A stretch of 7,482 bases of DNA, from positions 1-7,482 of the forward strand of contig DATHYZ010000018.1 in NCBI GenBank assembly GCA_035458865.1, written 5' to 3'. The notes beneath the pieces are model-generated. The model saw nothing but the letters and a program-made list of their open reading frames with translations. It was not told where the DNA came from and searched no databases. Origin of the DNA: DATHYZ01 sp035458865. Its GTDB lineage: Bacteria; Chloroflexota; Limnocylindria; Limnocylindrales; CSP1-4. Positions within the stretch are counted from its first letter, which is position 1; every line of letters starts with the position of its first letter. The position numbers and the translations under genes were made by a program. Below are positions 1-5,904 of this stretch, piece after piece.

Positions 1-2
1 TC

Positions 3-344
3 ATCACCCTGGCGCTGGTGTCGTATTCGGTCGGCGTCTGGAGCGAGCGGTTCCAGGGGCGCCTGCGGCCCTGGCACCTGGCCTTCTTCTGGCTCGGGCT
101 GCTCTTCGACACGTGGGGCACGGGCCTCATGCTCGACATGGCCGGCGGCCTGACGGCGGACGTCCACGGGGTGACCGGGGTGCTGGCGATCCTGCTGATG
201 CTGATCCACGCCACCTGGGCGACCGTGGTCCTGGTCCGCCACGACGAGCGCTGGATCCGCGACTTCCACAAGTTCAGCGTCGTGGTCTGGGCGATCTGGC
301 TCGTGCCGTACTTCAGCCCGATGTTCATCGCCATCGGCAGCTGA
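3..344 (+). CDS. HsmA/TIGR03987-type small integral membrane protein (5' end missing)
   Basis: The reading frame is already open at base 3 and ends in TGA at 342-344, so the true start lies upstream of the window; the GTG at 18 is internal to a longer frame. About 113 residues are visible and nearly all are hydrophobic or aromatic. Roughly four membrane segments can be drawn: the partial N-terminal one, a segment around WHLAFFWLGLLFDTWGT, one around GVLAILLMLIHATWATVVLV, and the last before the C-terminus. The motifs GVWSERFQGRLRPWH, the D-x-x-G-T of the second segment, and FHKFSVVVWAIWLVPY match my memory of the small membrane family labelled TIGR03987/HsmA, whose biochemical function is not firmly established. 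Third codon positions are overwhelmingly G or C, like the neighbours. The family call is from motif memory; that it is an integral membrane protein is clear from the sequence. Confidence 0.68.
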   Translation: MTLALVSYSVGVWSERFQGRLRPWHLAFFWLGLLFDTWGTGLMLDMAGGLTADVHGVTGVLAILLMLIHATWATVVLVRHDERWIRDFHKFSVVVWAIWLVPYFSPMFIAIGS

Positions 345-415
345 GAGCATCTGGCGGGGTCCGTCAAGCGGTTCCGACGAGGGGCTGTCCCTGCGCCCGC
401 GCCTGCTGCGTCGAG

Positions 416-1252
416 CTAGGGGCGCCCCGGGGCCGCCCGGCCTCGCGAACGGTCGGCGTACATCCGCTCCGTGGCGACGCGCTGCGCCGTTCGCAGGTCG
501 GCATTCGGGCCGGCGCTCGCCCAGCCGATCGCAAGACGGACCGCGACGGCCGAGGCCTCGAGCCAGGTGTCGCAGGTCTCGCGCAGCCGCTCGACGAGGT
601 TGATGGCACGGATCTCGTCCGTCTCGGGCATGAGGATCCGGAAGGTCGCATGGTCCGTTCGCGCGATGACGTCGGCGGTCCGGGAGGACCTGCGGATCGC
701 GTCGGCGACCGCGGGGATCAGGCGGTCCGCGGTCTCGGCGCCGAAGCGCTCGGCAAGGGCATCGATCCGGTCCAGCTCCAGGACGACCACGGTCGCCGGA
801 CGACCGTACCGACCGTGCCGTCGTTCCTCCAGGACGACGACGTGGTCCCAGCCCGCTGCCGTAGCCATCCCGGTCACCGGGTCGAGGAAGGTCGTCAGAT
901 CGTCGACCGGCTCGTCCGCGACGACCTCTGAGAGCGTCGGCATCGCGACGTCGGCGGCGATCGTGGCCGCCGCTCCGGCGCGATCCTCCACTGCGCTGAT
1001 CGGCGACTCCGGCGCGGCAGGCGGGACGGAAGGCTCGGGCGCGGGAGGCAGGACCGAAGGCTCGGGCCCGGGAGCCGGCTCGGGGACGGTCGATGTCGGC
1101 AGGCCGGCACCCGGCGTCAGGGCGGGCGCGACGAAGTCCGCTCGCACGTCATCCGGCGTGCGCCGCGTGCGAGCGTAGACGACGGCGCCGGCCATCAGGG
1201 CGATGTTGGCGACGACGGCGACGACGATGACGAGGACCAGCAGGTCGTTCAT
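416..1252 (-). CDS. Membrane-anchored protein with degenerate GGDEF-like domain
   Basis: This 278-aa protein starts with a short N-terminus and one membrane helix (about residues 3-26), followed by a basic RTRR stop-transfer. A Pro/Glu/Ala-rich linker follows (about 42-92). The C-terminal domain (about 122-272) has the layout of a GGDEF diguanylate cyclase: DPVTGMATAAGW resembles the DxLTGLxNRR entry, VVVLELDRIDALAERFG resembles the DIDxFKxxND strand, RTADVIARTDHATFRILMPE occupies the signature position, and RMYADRSRGR resembles the ALYxAKxxGR end. GGDEF is replaced by TDHATF (199-204), so catalysis is very unlikely and a sensory, binding or structural role is inferred. I chose ATG at 1252 because the helix begins at once. 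A GTG at 1300 would add a polar 16-residue extension that hides the membrane-anchor start. Only a weak AGGTG lies upstream. It is divergent from the YtxH-like gene. Confidence 0.75.
   Translation of the reverse strand: MNDLLVLVIVVAVVANIALMAGAVVYARTRRTPDDVRADFVAPALTPGAGLPTSTVPEPAPGPEPSVLPPAPEPSVPPAAPESPISAVEDRAGAAATIAADVAMPTLSEVVADEPVDDLTTFLDPVTGMATAAGWDHVVVLEERRHGRYGRPATVVVLELDRIDALAERFGAETADRLIPAVADAIRRSSRTADVIARTDHATFRILMPETDEIRAINLVERLRETCDTWLEASAVAVRLAIGWASAGPNADLRTAQRVATERMYADRSRGRAAPGRP
1024..1077. repeat. Imperfect 27-nt tandem repeat in the Pro-rich linker
   Basis: Two adjacent 27-nt units, 1024-1050 and 1051-1077, agree at 23 of 27 positions; the mismatches are at unit positions 5, 18, 25 and 27. 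A partial third copy of the GCTCGGG core follows at about 1078. On the minus strand the units encode 9-residue Pro/Glu/Ser-rich repeats around PEPSV in the linker of the degenerate GGDEF protein. The repeat length is a multiple of three, so copy-number changes would lengthen the linker without shifting frame. Confidence 0.7.
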
Positions 1253-1300
1253 CCGGTTCGGGCTGCACCTCGACACGAGTGGGCGATGTGATCGGACCAC

Positions 1301-1306
1301 AATCTA
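1301..1306 (-). promoter_or_regulatory. Possible -10 element for the GGDEF-like gene
   Basis: Read on the minus strand these bases are TAGATT, a fair -10 match. They would start transcription near 1294 and give a leader of about 40 nt before the ATG at 1252. No recognisable -35 element sits at the right distance, so the support is weak. Confidence 0.25.
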
Positions 1307-1416
1307 CGCTTGGTGGTGCATTCGAGCGACGGTACGAGAGTCATGGGGGAGGACCGGGACGGGAGGGGCCGGCACCGGGCGCCGGGACGCTCGATCTGCC
1401 ATCCGGCGCGAGGGCG

Positions 1417-1422
1417 TAGGAT
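1417..1422 (+). promoter_or_regulatory. Possible -10 element for the YtxH-like gene
   Basis: TAGGAT in the 267-nt divergent gap between the GGDEF-like gene and the YtxH-like gene would give a leader of about 90 nt. No convincing -35 was found. The rest of the gap (1253-1519) holds no other ORF or repeat that I can support. Confidence 0.25.
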
Positions 1423-1506
1423 TCGGGGTCCACGCACCATCGCTGTTCGCGGTCCGCCGGTCGGGTGCCCCATCAACCGGAGCGTCGAGCCGGGCGGGCG
1501 ATCATC

Positions 1507-1515
1507 GAAGGAGGT
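1507..1515 (+). promoter_or_regulatory. Strong Shine-Dalgarno fixing the YtxH-like start
   Basis: GAAGGAGGT is an almost full-length anti-SD match, with GGAGG ending 5 nt before the ATG at 1520. It decides the start, although the same frame stays open upstream to a GTG at 1310. It is the only strong SD in the window; the starts of cysS, the haemoglobin, the GT2 fusion and the binding protein have none. Confidence 0.9.
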
Positions 1516-1519
1516 AGCC

Positions 1520-1828
1520 ATGCGTTTCGCGTTCGGGTTCCTTGCCGGGGTCATCGTCGGCGCTGCGGGAGCCGTGCTGTACTCGGTCCAGACGGGCCGC
1601 GACCTCCGCGAGGAGTACGAGCAGGTCCGCAGCGACATCCAGAACCGGGACATGGAGGCGCTCGGCGCACGTCTCGAGAGCCGGTTCCGGGAGCTGCAGG
1701 CGGTCGTGGAGGACCGCATCGCGCAGGCGCGTGAGGCAGCCGAGGCGCAGGCGGAGGCCGCGGACGAGGCGGACGAGGCGGCCGCGGAGGCGGTCGAGGA
1801 GGCGGAGGAGGAGGCCAGCCAGGCCTGA
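1520..1828 (+). CDS. YtxH-like membrane-anchored coiled-coil protein
   Basis: This 102-aa protein has a glycine/alanine-rich membrane helix at about residues 3-21, starting MRFAFGFLAG and continuing as VIVGAAGAVLYS. It is followed by QTGRDLREEYEQ, which matches the YtxH-type pattern of a helix with small residues and then a short P/Q-x-[ST]-G-x-x-[LI]-R motif. The rest (about 27-100) is predicted helical and highly charged, and from residue 71 it becomes almost pure Ala/Glu/Asp repeats, with corresponding GC-rich low-complexity DNA at about 1729-1822. A single-pass protein with an acidic coiled-coil tail is expected; the direction of insertion is not determined. YtxH-like proteins are linked to general stress in Bacillus, but the molecular role is unknown. 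The strong SD sets the start. The gene converges with the AlbA_2 gene 51 nt downstream. Confidence 0.75.
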   Translation: MRFAFGFLAGVIVGAAGAVLYSVQTGRDLREEYEQVRSDIQNRDMEALGARLESRFRELQAVVEDRIAQAREAAEAQAEAADEADEAAAEAVEEAEEEASQA

Positions 1829-1842
1829 ACCCGGTGCTGTTG

Positions 1843-1879
1843 AGCGCCGGCAGAGCGTCCGCGTGCGTTGCCGGGCGCT
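1843..1879. terminator. Hairpin between convergent genes, possible bidirectional terminator
   Basis: AGCGCCGGCA (1843-1852) pairs with TGCCGGGCGCT (1869-1879) through ten base pairs and one bulged base, with a 16-nt loop. It fills the 51-nt gap between the stop of the YtxH-like gene (1828) and the stop of the AlbA_2 gene (1880). There is no T-tract on either strand, so intrinsic termination would be weak. Confidence 0.4.
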
Positions 1880-2665
1880 TCAGCCCCAGCGCCGCGCGGT
1901 GTAGGCGACCACCTCGTCGGTGAGCAGCTTCCGGGTCGTATTGCCGATCCGGAGGTGGAAGTCGGCCGTTCGCGGCCCCTTTCCCTCGTTGACGTAGATG
2001 GGCCGGTCGGCCGGCGGCACGTCCACGCGGCAGACGACTGCGCCGTCGACCCGCTCGAACCCGATGGCGACGTCGGCCGTGGCGGCGCGCCCGAGGCGCG
2101 ACGCAAGGAGGTCCCGAAGCCAGAGCTCGAAACCGTCGTGATCGGGTCTCGGCATCAGCTCCAGCTCGTCGTCGATCCCCAGGATCGAGCCGTCGTCGGC
2201 GACGCCGACGAGCAGCGTCCCGCCGCCCGCGTTGAGGAAGCCGGCCACCGTCACGACCACCTCGGCCTCCATCCGGTCGTCGCGAGCACGGGTGTGGAGG
2301 TTGCGCCGGGCCGTGGACTTGAACTCCACCCGCTCTCCTTCGCCCATCGCCACGAGTCGCGTTGCGGGCACGCCCGGGGCGCCGCGAGCGCGCCGACGCT
2401 CCAGGACGACCTTCGCGCTGTCGGCAGCGGCGACCGCGACCACGGCGCCCACGACCGAGCCCAGGAGCCAGCCGACGGATCGCTCCTGGGCCCCCAGGAG
2501 CTCGAGGGCGAGACCCACGACCGACGCGCCCAGGACGGCCACGATGACCGTCGCCGACCAGGTGAGGCGGCGCGGTCGTGGCAGGACCAGATGGGCCAGG
2601 CCGCCGAGGAGGGCGCCGACGCCGAGCATCAGGAGACTGAGGGCCGAGATCGGGACGTCGGTCAT
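1880..2665 (-). CDS. YeaQ-like membrane segment fused to an AlbA_2 (Schlafen-type) domain
   Basis: This 261-aa protein has two parts. Residues 8-85 are membrane helices with small-residue spacing (MLGVGALLGGLAHLVLPR, then VIVAVLGASVVGLALELLG, then VGWLLGSVVGAVVAVAAAD), resembling the three-helix GlsB/YeaQ/YmgE (Transgly_assoc) fold. After a basic RRRARG linker, about residues 107-225 look like an AlbA_2 domain: GEGERVEFKSTARR opens it, and FLNAGGGTLLVGVADDGSI is the characteristic core. The C-terminal FHLRIGNTTRKLLTDEVV also fits proteins of this type. AlbA_2 domains are associated with nucleic-acid binding or RNA processing in other proteins, but no catalytic site is assigned here. A cytoplasmic domain tethered to the membrane is inferred. 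The ATG at 2665 is chosen because the extension to 2821 is Cys/Pro/Arg-rich and runs into the haemoglobin gene on the other strand. Confidence 0.82.
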   Translation of the reverse strand: MTDVPISALSLLMLGVGALLGGLAHLVLPRPRRLTWSATVIVAVLGASVVGLALELLGAQERSVGWLLGSVVGAVVAVAAADSAKVVLERRRARGAPGVPATRLVAMGEGERVEFKSTARRNLHTRARDDRMEAEVVVTVAGFLNAGGGTLLVGVADDGSILGIDDELELMPRPDHDGFELWLRDLLASRLGRAATADVAIGFERVDGAVVCRVDVPPADRPIYVNEGKGPRTADFHLRIGNTTRKLLTDEVVAYTARRWG

Positions 2666-2700
2666 CGACGGAGGCTCGGAGGGAAGGTGGGTAGGACCAT
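2662..2700 (-). other. Possible 12-codon upstream ORF overlapping the AlbA_2 gene start
   Basis: On the minus strand an ATG at 2700 opens a 12-codon frame (MVLPTFPPSLRR) whose TGA overlaps the ATG of the AlbA_2 gene as ATGA. A TACCCT hexamer at 2717-2712 could be its -10 element. Neither start has an SD, so translational coupling is conceivable, but such a short frame can arise by chance. Confidence 0.2.
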
Positions 2701-2756
2701 GGGCAAGCCTCAGGGTACCTGCCCGCGGACCCCGGGCGCTCCGATGGCGGGCCGGG

Positions 2757-2768
2757 TAGCATCGGCAC
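2757..2768 (+). promoter_or_regulatory. -10 element placing the glbO transcript start at its start codon
   Basis: TAGCAT (2757-2762) is followed by exactly 6 nt and then the GTG at 2769. This is the spacing expected when transcription begins on the start codon (leaderless mRNA). There is no SD upstream and no clear -35. The 103-nt gap to the divergent AlbA_2 gene holds nothing else clear apart from a GGTACC palindrome at 2714-2719. Confidence 0.55.
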
Positions 2769-3230
2769 GTGGACCGACCGACCGAGCCCGCCCCGACGCT
2801 GTACGAGCAGGTCGGCGGCATGCCCTTCTTCGACCGACTCGTGGCGACGTTCTACGAGGGGGTCGCGGCAGACGAGGTCCTCCGGCCCCTGTACCCGGAG
2901 GCCGATCTCGCGGGTGCGCGTCGACGTCTCACCCTCTTCCTGGCCCAGTACTGGGGCGGTCCGCAAACGTACAGCCTGGAGCGCGGCCACCCTCGACTGC
3001 GTGCCCGGCACTTCCCCTTCTGGATCGGCCCGGCGGCCCGGGAGCGATGGCTCTTCCACATGCGGCGAGCGGTCGAGGCCAGCGAGGCCCCATCCGATGC
3101 CAAGGCTCGGCTGTCGGGGTACTTCACGGGTGCGGCTGTCGCGCTGCAGAACCAGGATGGCGACATGACGGTGGCAGGCTCCGCCACGAGCCCGGCGGAA
3201 CCCGGCATGGCCGACGCGGCCAGTGGCTGA
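2769..3230 (+). CDS. glbO: Group II truncated haemoglobin (TrHbO type)
   Basis: This 153-aa haem protein has the group II 2-over-2 globin pattern from start to end: LYEQVGGMPFFDRLVATFYEG, LRPLYP, FLAQYWGGPQTYS, RGHPRLRARHFPF, then ERWLFHM. By analogy with mycobacterial TrHbO the proximal haem ligand is H81, with distal-pocket Y29 (B10) and Y42 (CD1) and W94 (G8), all present. The residues beyond about 128 are a Gly/Ala/Ser-rich tail not needed for the fold. Members of this class bind O2 and act in NO, peroxide or oxygen chemistry in the cytoplasm; the exact role here is not shown. The GTG start is set by the family N-terminus and by the -10 hexamer 6 nt upstream. The stop overlaps the start of the GT2 fusion by 8 nt, indicating one operon. 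Confidence 0.94.
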   Translation: MDRPTEPAPTLYEQVGGMPFFDRLVATFYEGVAADEVLRPLYPEADLAGARRRLTLFLAQYWGGPQTYSLERGHPRLRARHFPFWIGPAARERWLFHMRRAVEASEAPSDAKARLSGYFTGAAVALQNQDGDMTVAGSATSPAEPGMADAASG

Positions 3231-4203
3231 CGTGACCGCCGACGGCGTGGCGATCCCTCCGGATGTCCGTGCCCTCGCCGACGAACGGGCGCTCGCCCGC
3301 GCGGGCAAGGATTGGCCGACCGCGGACCGCCTTCGCGACGAGCTCGAGGCGCGTGGCTGGCGGGTCGTGGACCAGGGTCTCTCGTACCGCCTGGAGTCAG
3401 CCCACCCGCTCGACGTGAGCGATGCCGGCGTCGTCCGCTACGGCCGGAGCGCGAGCGTCCCCTCCAGGCTCGAGGAGGCCGCCACCGCACCGGCGACCGT
3501 GATCCTGTTGGCCACCGATCACCCTGGGGATCTGGATCGCACGGTGCGAGGGCTCCGGCTCTTCGTCCCGCCGTCGACCCAGCTGGTGATCGTCGCCGAT
3601 GATCCGTCGACGGAGCAGGAGCAGGCGCTCCTTGTCATGGTCGATGACCTCGAGCCTCCCAACGAGGTCGTGTGGACCTCGGCCCGGCTCGGCCATGCGG
3701 CTGCGACGAACGCCGGGATCCGACGCTCGATCGGCGAGACGGTGATCCTGCTCGACACCAGCCTTGAGCCCACCGGGGACCTGGTGACCCCACTGGTCGC
3801 CTCGCTCGATGATCCCTCCGTGGCCGTGGCCGGGGGGTGGGGGATCGTGTCGGACGATCTGCGGCGGTTCGAGGACGCCCCCGTCGGCGACGTCGACGTG
3901 ATCGAGGGGTACTGCCAGGCGTTTCGTCGATCCGATGCGGCCGCCCGCGGACCGCTCGATGAGCACTTCCGGTTCTATCGCAATCTCGACATCTGGTGGA
4001 GCCTCGTCCTGCGCGACGAAGGGCCCGACCGAAGCCCGCGTCGGGCCGTCCGGATCGAGCTGCCGCTGGAGCGCCATGAGCACCGCGGCTACACCAGCCT
4101 CCCGGAGGAGGAGCGGGACCGCCTGAGCCGCCGGAACTTCTACCGGGTCCTGGATCGATTCCGGACCCGGACGGACCTGCTGCTCTCCCGCCGCTCGGGC
4201 TAG
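3223..4203 (+). CDS. GT2-like glycosyltransferase with N-terminal CysRS C-terminal-like module
   Basis: This 326-aa protein begins at a GTG that overlaps the haemoglobin stop; there is no SD, so translational coupling is likely. Residues about 11-57 (IPPDVRALADERALARAGKD, TADRLRDELEARGW) match the helical module that ends cysteinyl-tRNA synthetases (CysS/YqeB C-terminal type). Residues about 90-310 look like a family 2 glycosyltransferase: ATVILLATDHPGDLDRTV as the first strand and helix, LVIVADDPS as the nucleotide-side strand, ATNAGIRRSIGETVILLDTS where the DxD-bearing segment belongs, YCQAFRRSDA, then DEHFRFYRNLDIWWSLVLRD matching the usual (D)ERFFFYxEDxDLxxRL motif. The DxD is reduced to D-T-S (178-180) and ED to NLD, so activity and sugar donor are uncertain. 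No membrane segment is visible. Its stop shares CTAG with the facing cysS. Confidence 0.82.
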   Translation: MADVTADGVAIPPDVRALADERALARAGKDWPTADRLRDELEARGWRVVDQGLSYRLESAHPLDVSDAGVVRYGRSASVPSRLEEAATAPATVILLATDHPGDLDRTVRGLRLFVPPSTQLVIVADDPSTEQEQALLVMVDDLEPPNEVVWTSARLGHAAATNAGIRRSIGETVILLDTSLEPTGDLVTPLVASLDDPSVAVAGGWGIVSDDLRRFEDAPVGDVDVIEGYCQAFRRSDAAARGPLDEHFRFYRNLDIWWSLVLRDEGPDRSPRRAVRIELPLERHEHRGYTSLPEEERDRLSRRNFYRVLDRFRTRTDLLLSRRSG

Positions 4204-4237
4204 TCGGGGTCGCCGCCGATCCGGTCCCGACGAGCGG
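4191..4237. terminator. Interrupted hairpin spanning the shared stop codons
   Basis: CCGCTCG (4191-4197) and TCGGG (4204-4208) together pair with CCCGACGAGCGG (4226-4237), giving 12 base pairs interrupted by a 6-nt bulge that contains CTAG. The loop is 17 nt. There is no T-tract. Because the two converging genes have no intergenic space, this is the only local candidate for ending either transcript; it may simply be chance pairing in GC-rich DNA. Confidence 0.3.
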
Positions 4238-5756
4238 TGGAGGTGCCCTCGCTGCCGTCCTCGAGGCTCCATCCCTCGGCCGCCAGATCCTCCCTGATGG
4301 CATCGGCGGCGACGAAGTCGCCGGCAGCCCGGAGCACGGCCCGGCGCTCCAGGCGCGCGCGCACCGACCCGGGGAGCTCGTCTGCCGGGCCCGCCTGGAG
4401 TGAGCGGTGGAGGTCGAGCCCCAGGATCTGATCGGCGTCGAGGACGAGCCATCGCGCCTCGTCCGGATCGAGGCCGGCCCGCAGGGTGTGGCGGACGGTC
4501 GCGAGGGCGGACGGCATGTCGAGGTCGTCGTCGATCGCCGCCACGAAGCGACGGTGGTGCTCGCTTCCCGTCCGGGAGAAGGGGAGACCCGGCAGGGCCG
4601 CTCGGTCGCGGAGCGCCGGGGCGATCCCATCTCCATGCCCGGTCGGCGCGTCGGCGATGCCGGTCGGACGGTCGGGGGCACGCCCGGCGACGATCGGGGG
4701 ATCGGGCTCCCATGGGGTGCCGGGGGCAACGGGACCGAGGGCGGCGACCGAGGCCCGCAGCGACTCGAGGCCGGCCGCGGCCGCCCTGATCGACGCCGCC
4801 GAGTAGTCGAGCTTGCGGCCGTACCGGACCGTCAGGCAGAGATACCGGAAGGCGAGCGGGTCGATGCCGGCGTCCGCGAGCTCGGTGATCCGCTGGAAGT
4901 TGCCGGCCGACTTCGCCATCTTGCGACCCGCCATCTGGAGGAACTCGCCGTGGACCCAGTGGGCGGCCGGGACCGTGCCCGTCAGGGCCGCCGACTGGGC
5001 GATCTCGTCCTCGTGGTGGGGGAAGACGTTGTCGATGCCACCGGTGTGGATCTCGAACCGCTCCCCGAGGTAGCGGAGGGACATCGCGGAGCACTCGATG
5101 TGCCAGCCGGGGAAGCCCTCGCCGTAGCGGTCGGTCGGCCACTTGAGCAGCCGGCCCTCGCCGGCAGCCTTCCAGAGCGCGAAGTCCGCCGGGTCGCGCT
5201 TGTCCGGCTCGACGTCGCCACGATGCCCGGCCCGCAGGTCGTCGAGGCTGTTCCCCGAGAGTCGGCCGTATCCCTGTGAGCGCGACACGGCGAAGTACAC
5301 GTTCCCGGAGTCCGACCGATAGGCATACCCGGCGTCCTCGAGCCGCTCGATGAACCGGACCATGTCGTCGATGTGCTCGGTGGCTCTCGGGAAGACGTGG
5401 GCCGGGAGGATGTTGACCAGGGCCTCGTCGGCGTGGAAGGCGGCCTCGTAGGCCTGGGCGATCTCGGCTGGGGATCGGTCCTCGAGCCCGGCCTGGACGA
5501 GCATCCGATCCTCGCCGCGGTCGAACCGCTCGTCGCGGAGGTGCCCGACGTCGGTGATGTTCTTGACGTGGAACACCTCGCGGCCGTGGTAGCGGACGGA
5601 GCGCCGGATGAGGTCGGCGAGGAGGTAGCTGCGGAGATTACCCACGTGGGCGTAGCGGTAGACCGTCGGCCCGCAGGTGTACATCCGCACCGGACCGTCC
5701 GGCAGCACGACCGCCTCGACCGAGCGTCGCAGGGTGTCTCGGAGGCGAAGGGTCAT
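4200..5756 (-). CDS. cysS: Cysteinyl-tRNA synthetase
   Basis: This 518-aa class I synthetase charges tRNA-Cys with cysteine using ATP in the cytoplasm. The HIGH-type motif is HVGN (37-40), directly after MYTCGPTVY. The KMSKS loop reads KMAKS (279-283). Zinc ligands expected by comparison with the E. coli enzyme are present: C28, C222 in WHIECSAM, H247 and E251 in PHHEDEIAQS. The body matches along its length. About 50 residues rich in Pro/Ala/Gly (343-395) sit between the catalytic core and the helical C-terminal region, making the protein longer than the usual ~460 aa. The C-terminal module (about 468-500, ending EGWSLED) is the part duplicated in the facing GT2 protein. The ATG at 5756 has no SD. 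A TAGCAT hexamer lies about 28 nt upstream. Confidence 0.97.
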   Translation of the reverse strand: MTLRLRDTLRRSVEAVVLPDGPVRMYTCGPTVYRYAHVGNLRSYLLADLIRRSVRYHGREVFHVKNITDVGHLRDERFDRGEDRMLVQAGLEDRSPAEIAQAYEAAFHADEALVNILPAHVFPRATEHIDDMVRFIERLEDAGYAYRSDSGNVYFAVSRSQGYGRLSGNSLDDLRAGHRGDVEPDKRDPADFALWKAAGEGRLLKWPTDRYGEGFPGWHIECSAMSLRYLGERFEIHTGGIDNVFPHHEDEIAQSAALTGTVPAAHWVHGEFLQMAGRKMAKSAGNFQRITELADAGIDPLAFRYLCLTVRYGRKLDYSAASIRAAAAGLESLRASVAALGPVAPGTPWEPDPPIVAGRAPDRPTGIADAPTGHGDGIAPALRDRAALPGLPFSRTGSEHHRRFVAAIDDDLDMPSALATVRHTLRAGLDPDEARWLVLDADQILGLDLHRSLQAGPADELPGSVRARLERRAVLRAAGDFVAADAIREDLAAEGWSLEDGSEGTSTARRDRIGGDPD

Positions 5757-5783
5757 CGGGCGAGGGCGATCATCGTGTGGTCG

Positions 5784-5789
5784 ATGCTA
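5784..5789 (-). promoter_or_regulatory. Candidate -10 element of cysS
   Basis: On the minus strand these bases read TAGCAT, the same hexamer found before the glbO start. Transcription would begin near 5777, leaving a leader of about 20 nt that has no SD. No -35 match is obvious. There is no room for a T-box: the leader is far too short. Confidence 0.4.
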
Positions 5790-5904
5790 CCGCGACAGAG
5801 CGGCACGACCCCCTTGGCCGCACCCCGTCGTCCACTGGCCGCTCCGCCATGCCAGCCGCCGTCCGACCCCTAACGAGGACCGCAGGTAATTCGTTGCTAC
5901 ACGC

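Noticed and set aside
345..415. Terminator between the HsmA-like gene and the facing GGDEF-like gene
   Set aside because: Only 4-5 bp stems can be drawn and there is no T-tract, so I do not call one.
1253..1300. Longer GTG start for the degenerate GGDEF protein
   Set aside because: The 16 extra residues are polar and put a non-signal segment before the membrane helix. The ATG at 1252 gives the more natural protein.
1729..1822. GAGGCG-rich stretch as a DNA repeat array or CRISPR
   Set aside because: It is codon-level low complexity encoding the Ala/Glu coiled-coil tail; there are no regular spacers.
1880..2665. Defence-system reading of the AlbA_2 gene
   Set aside because: AlbA_2 domains occur in some defence proteins, but no nuclease, ATPase, toxin or mobile element gene lies nearby, and the neighbours are ordinary chromosomal genes.
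1868..3235. 455-codon plus-strand open frame
   Set aside because: It is antisense to the AlbA_2 gene and out of frame with glbO; no family features.
1551..3308. 585-codon minus-strand open frame
   Set aside because: It is Arg/Pro/Gly-rich with no domain and spans three genes with recognisable families (YtxH-like, AlbA_2, haemoglobin). It is a GC-rich shadow frame.
3397..5142. 581-codon minus-strand open frame
   Set aside because: It overlaps both the GT2 fusion and cysS in another frame, with low-complexity Arg/Pro composition and no motifs.
4407..5279. 290-codon plus-strand open frame antisense to cysS
   Set aside because: It mirrors the cysS codons and has no independent domain or start signal.
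5757..5790. T-box riboswitch before cysS
   Set aside because: The inferred leader is about 20 nt, and no specifier-loop or T-box sequence is present.
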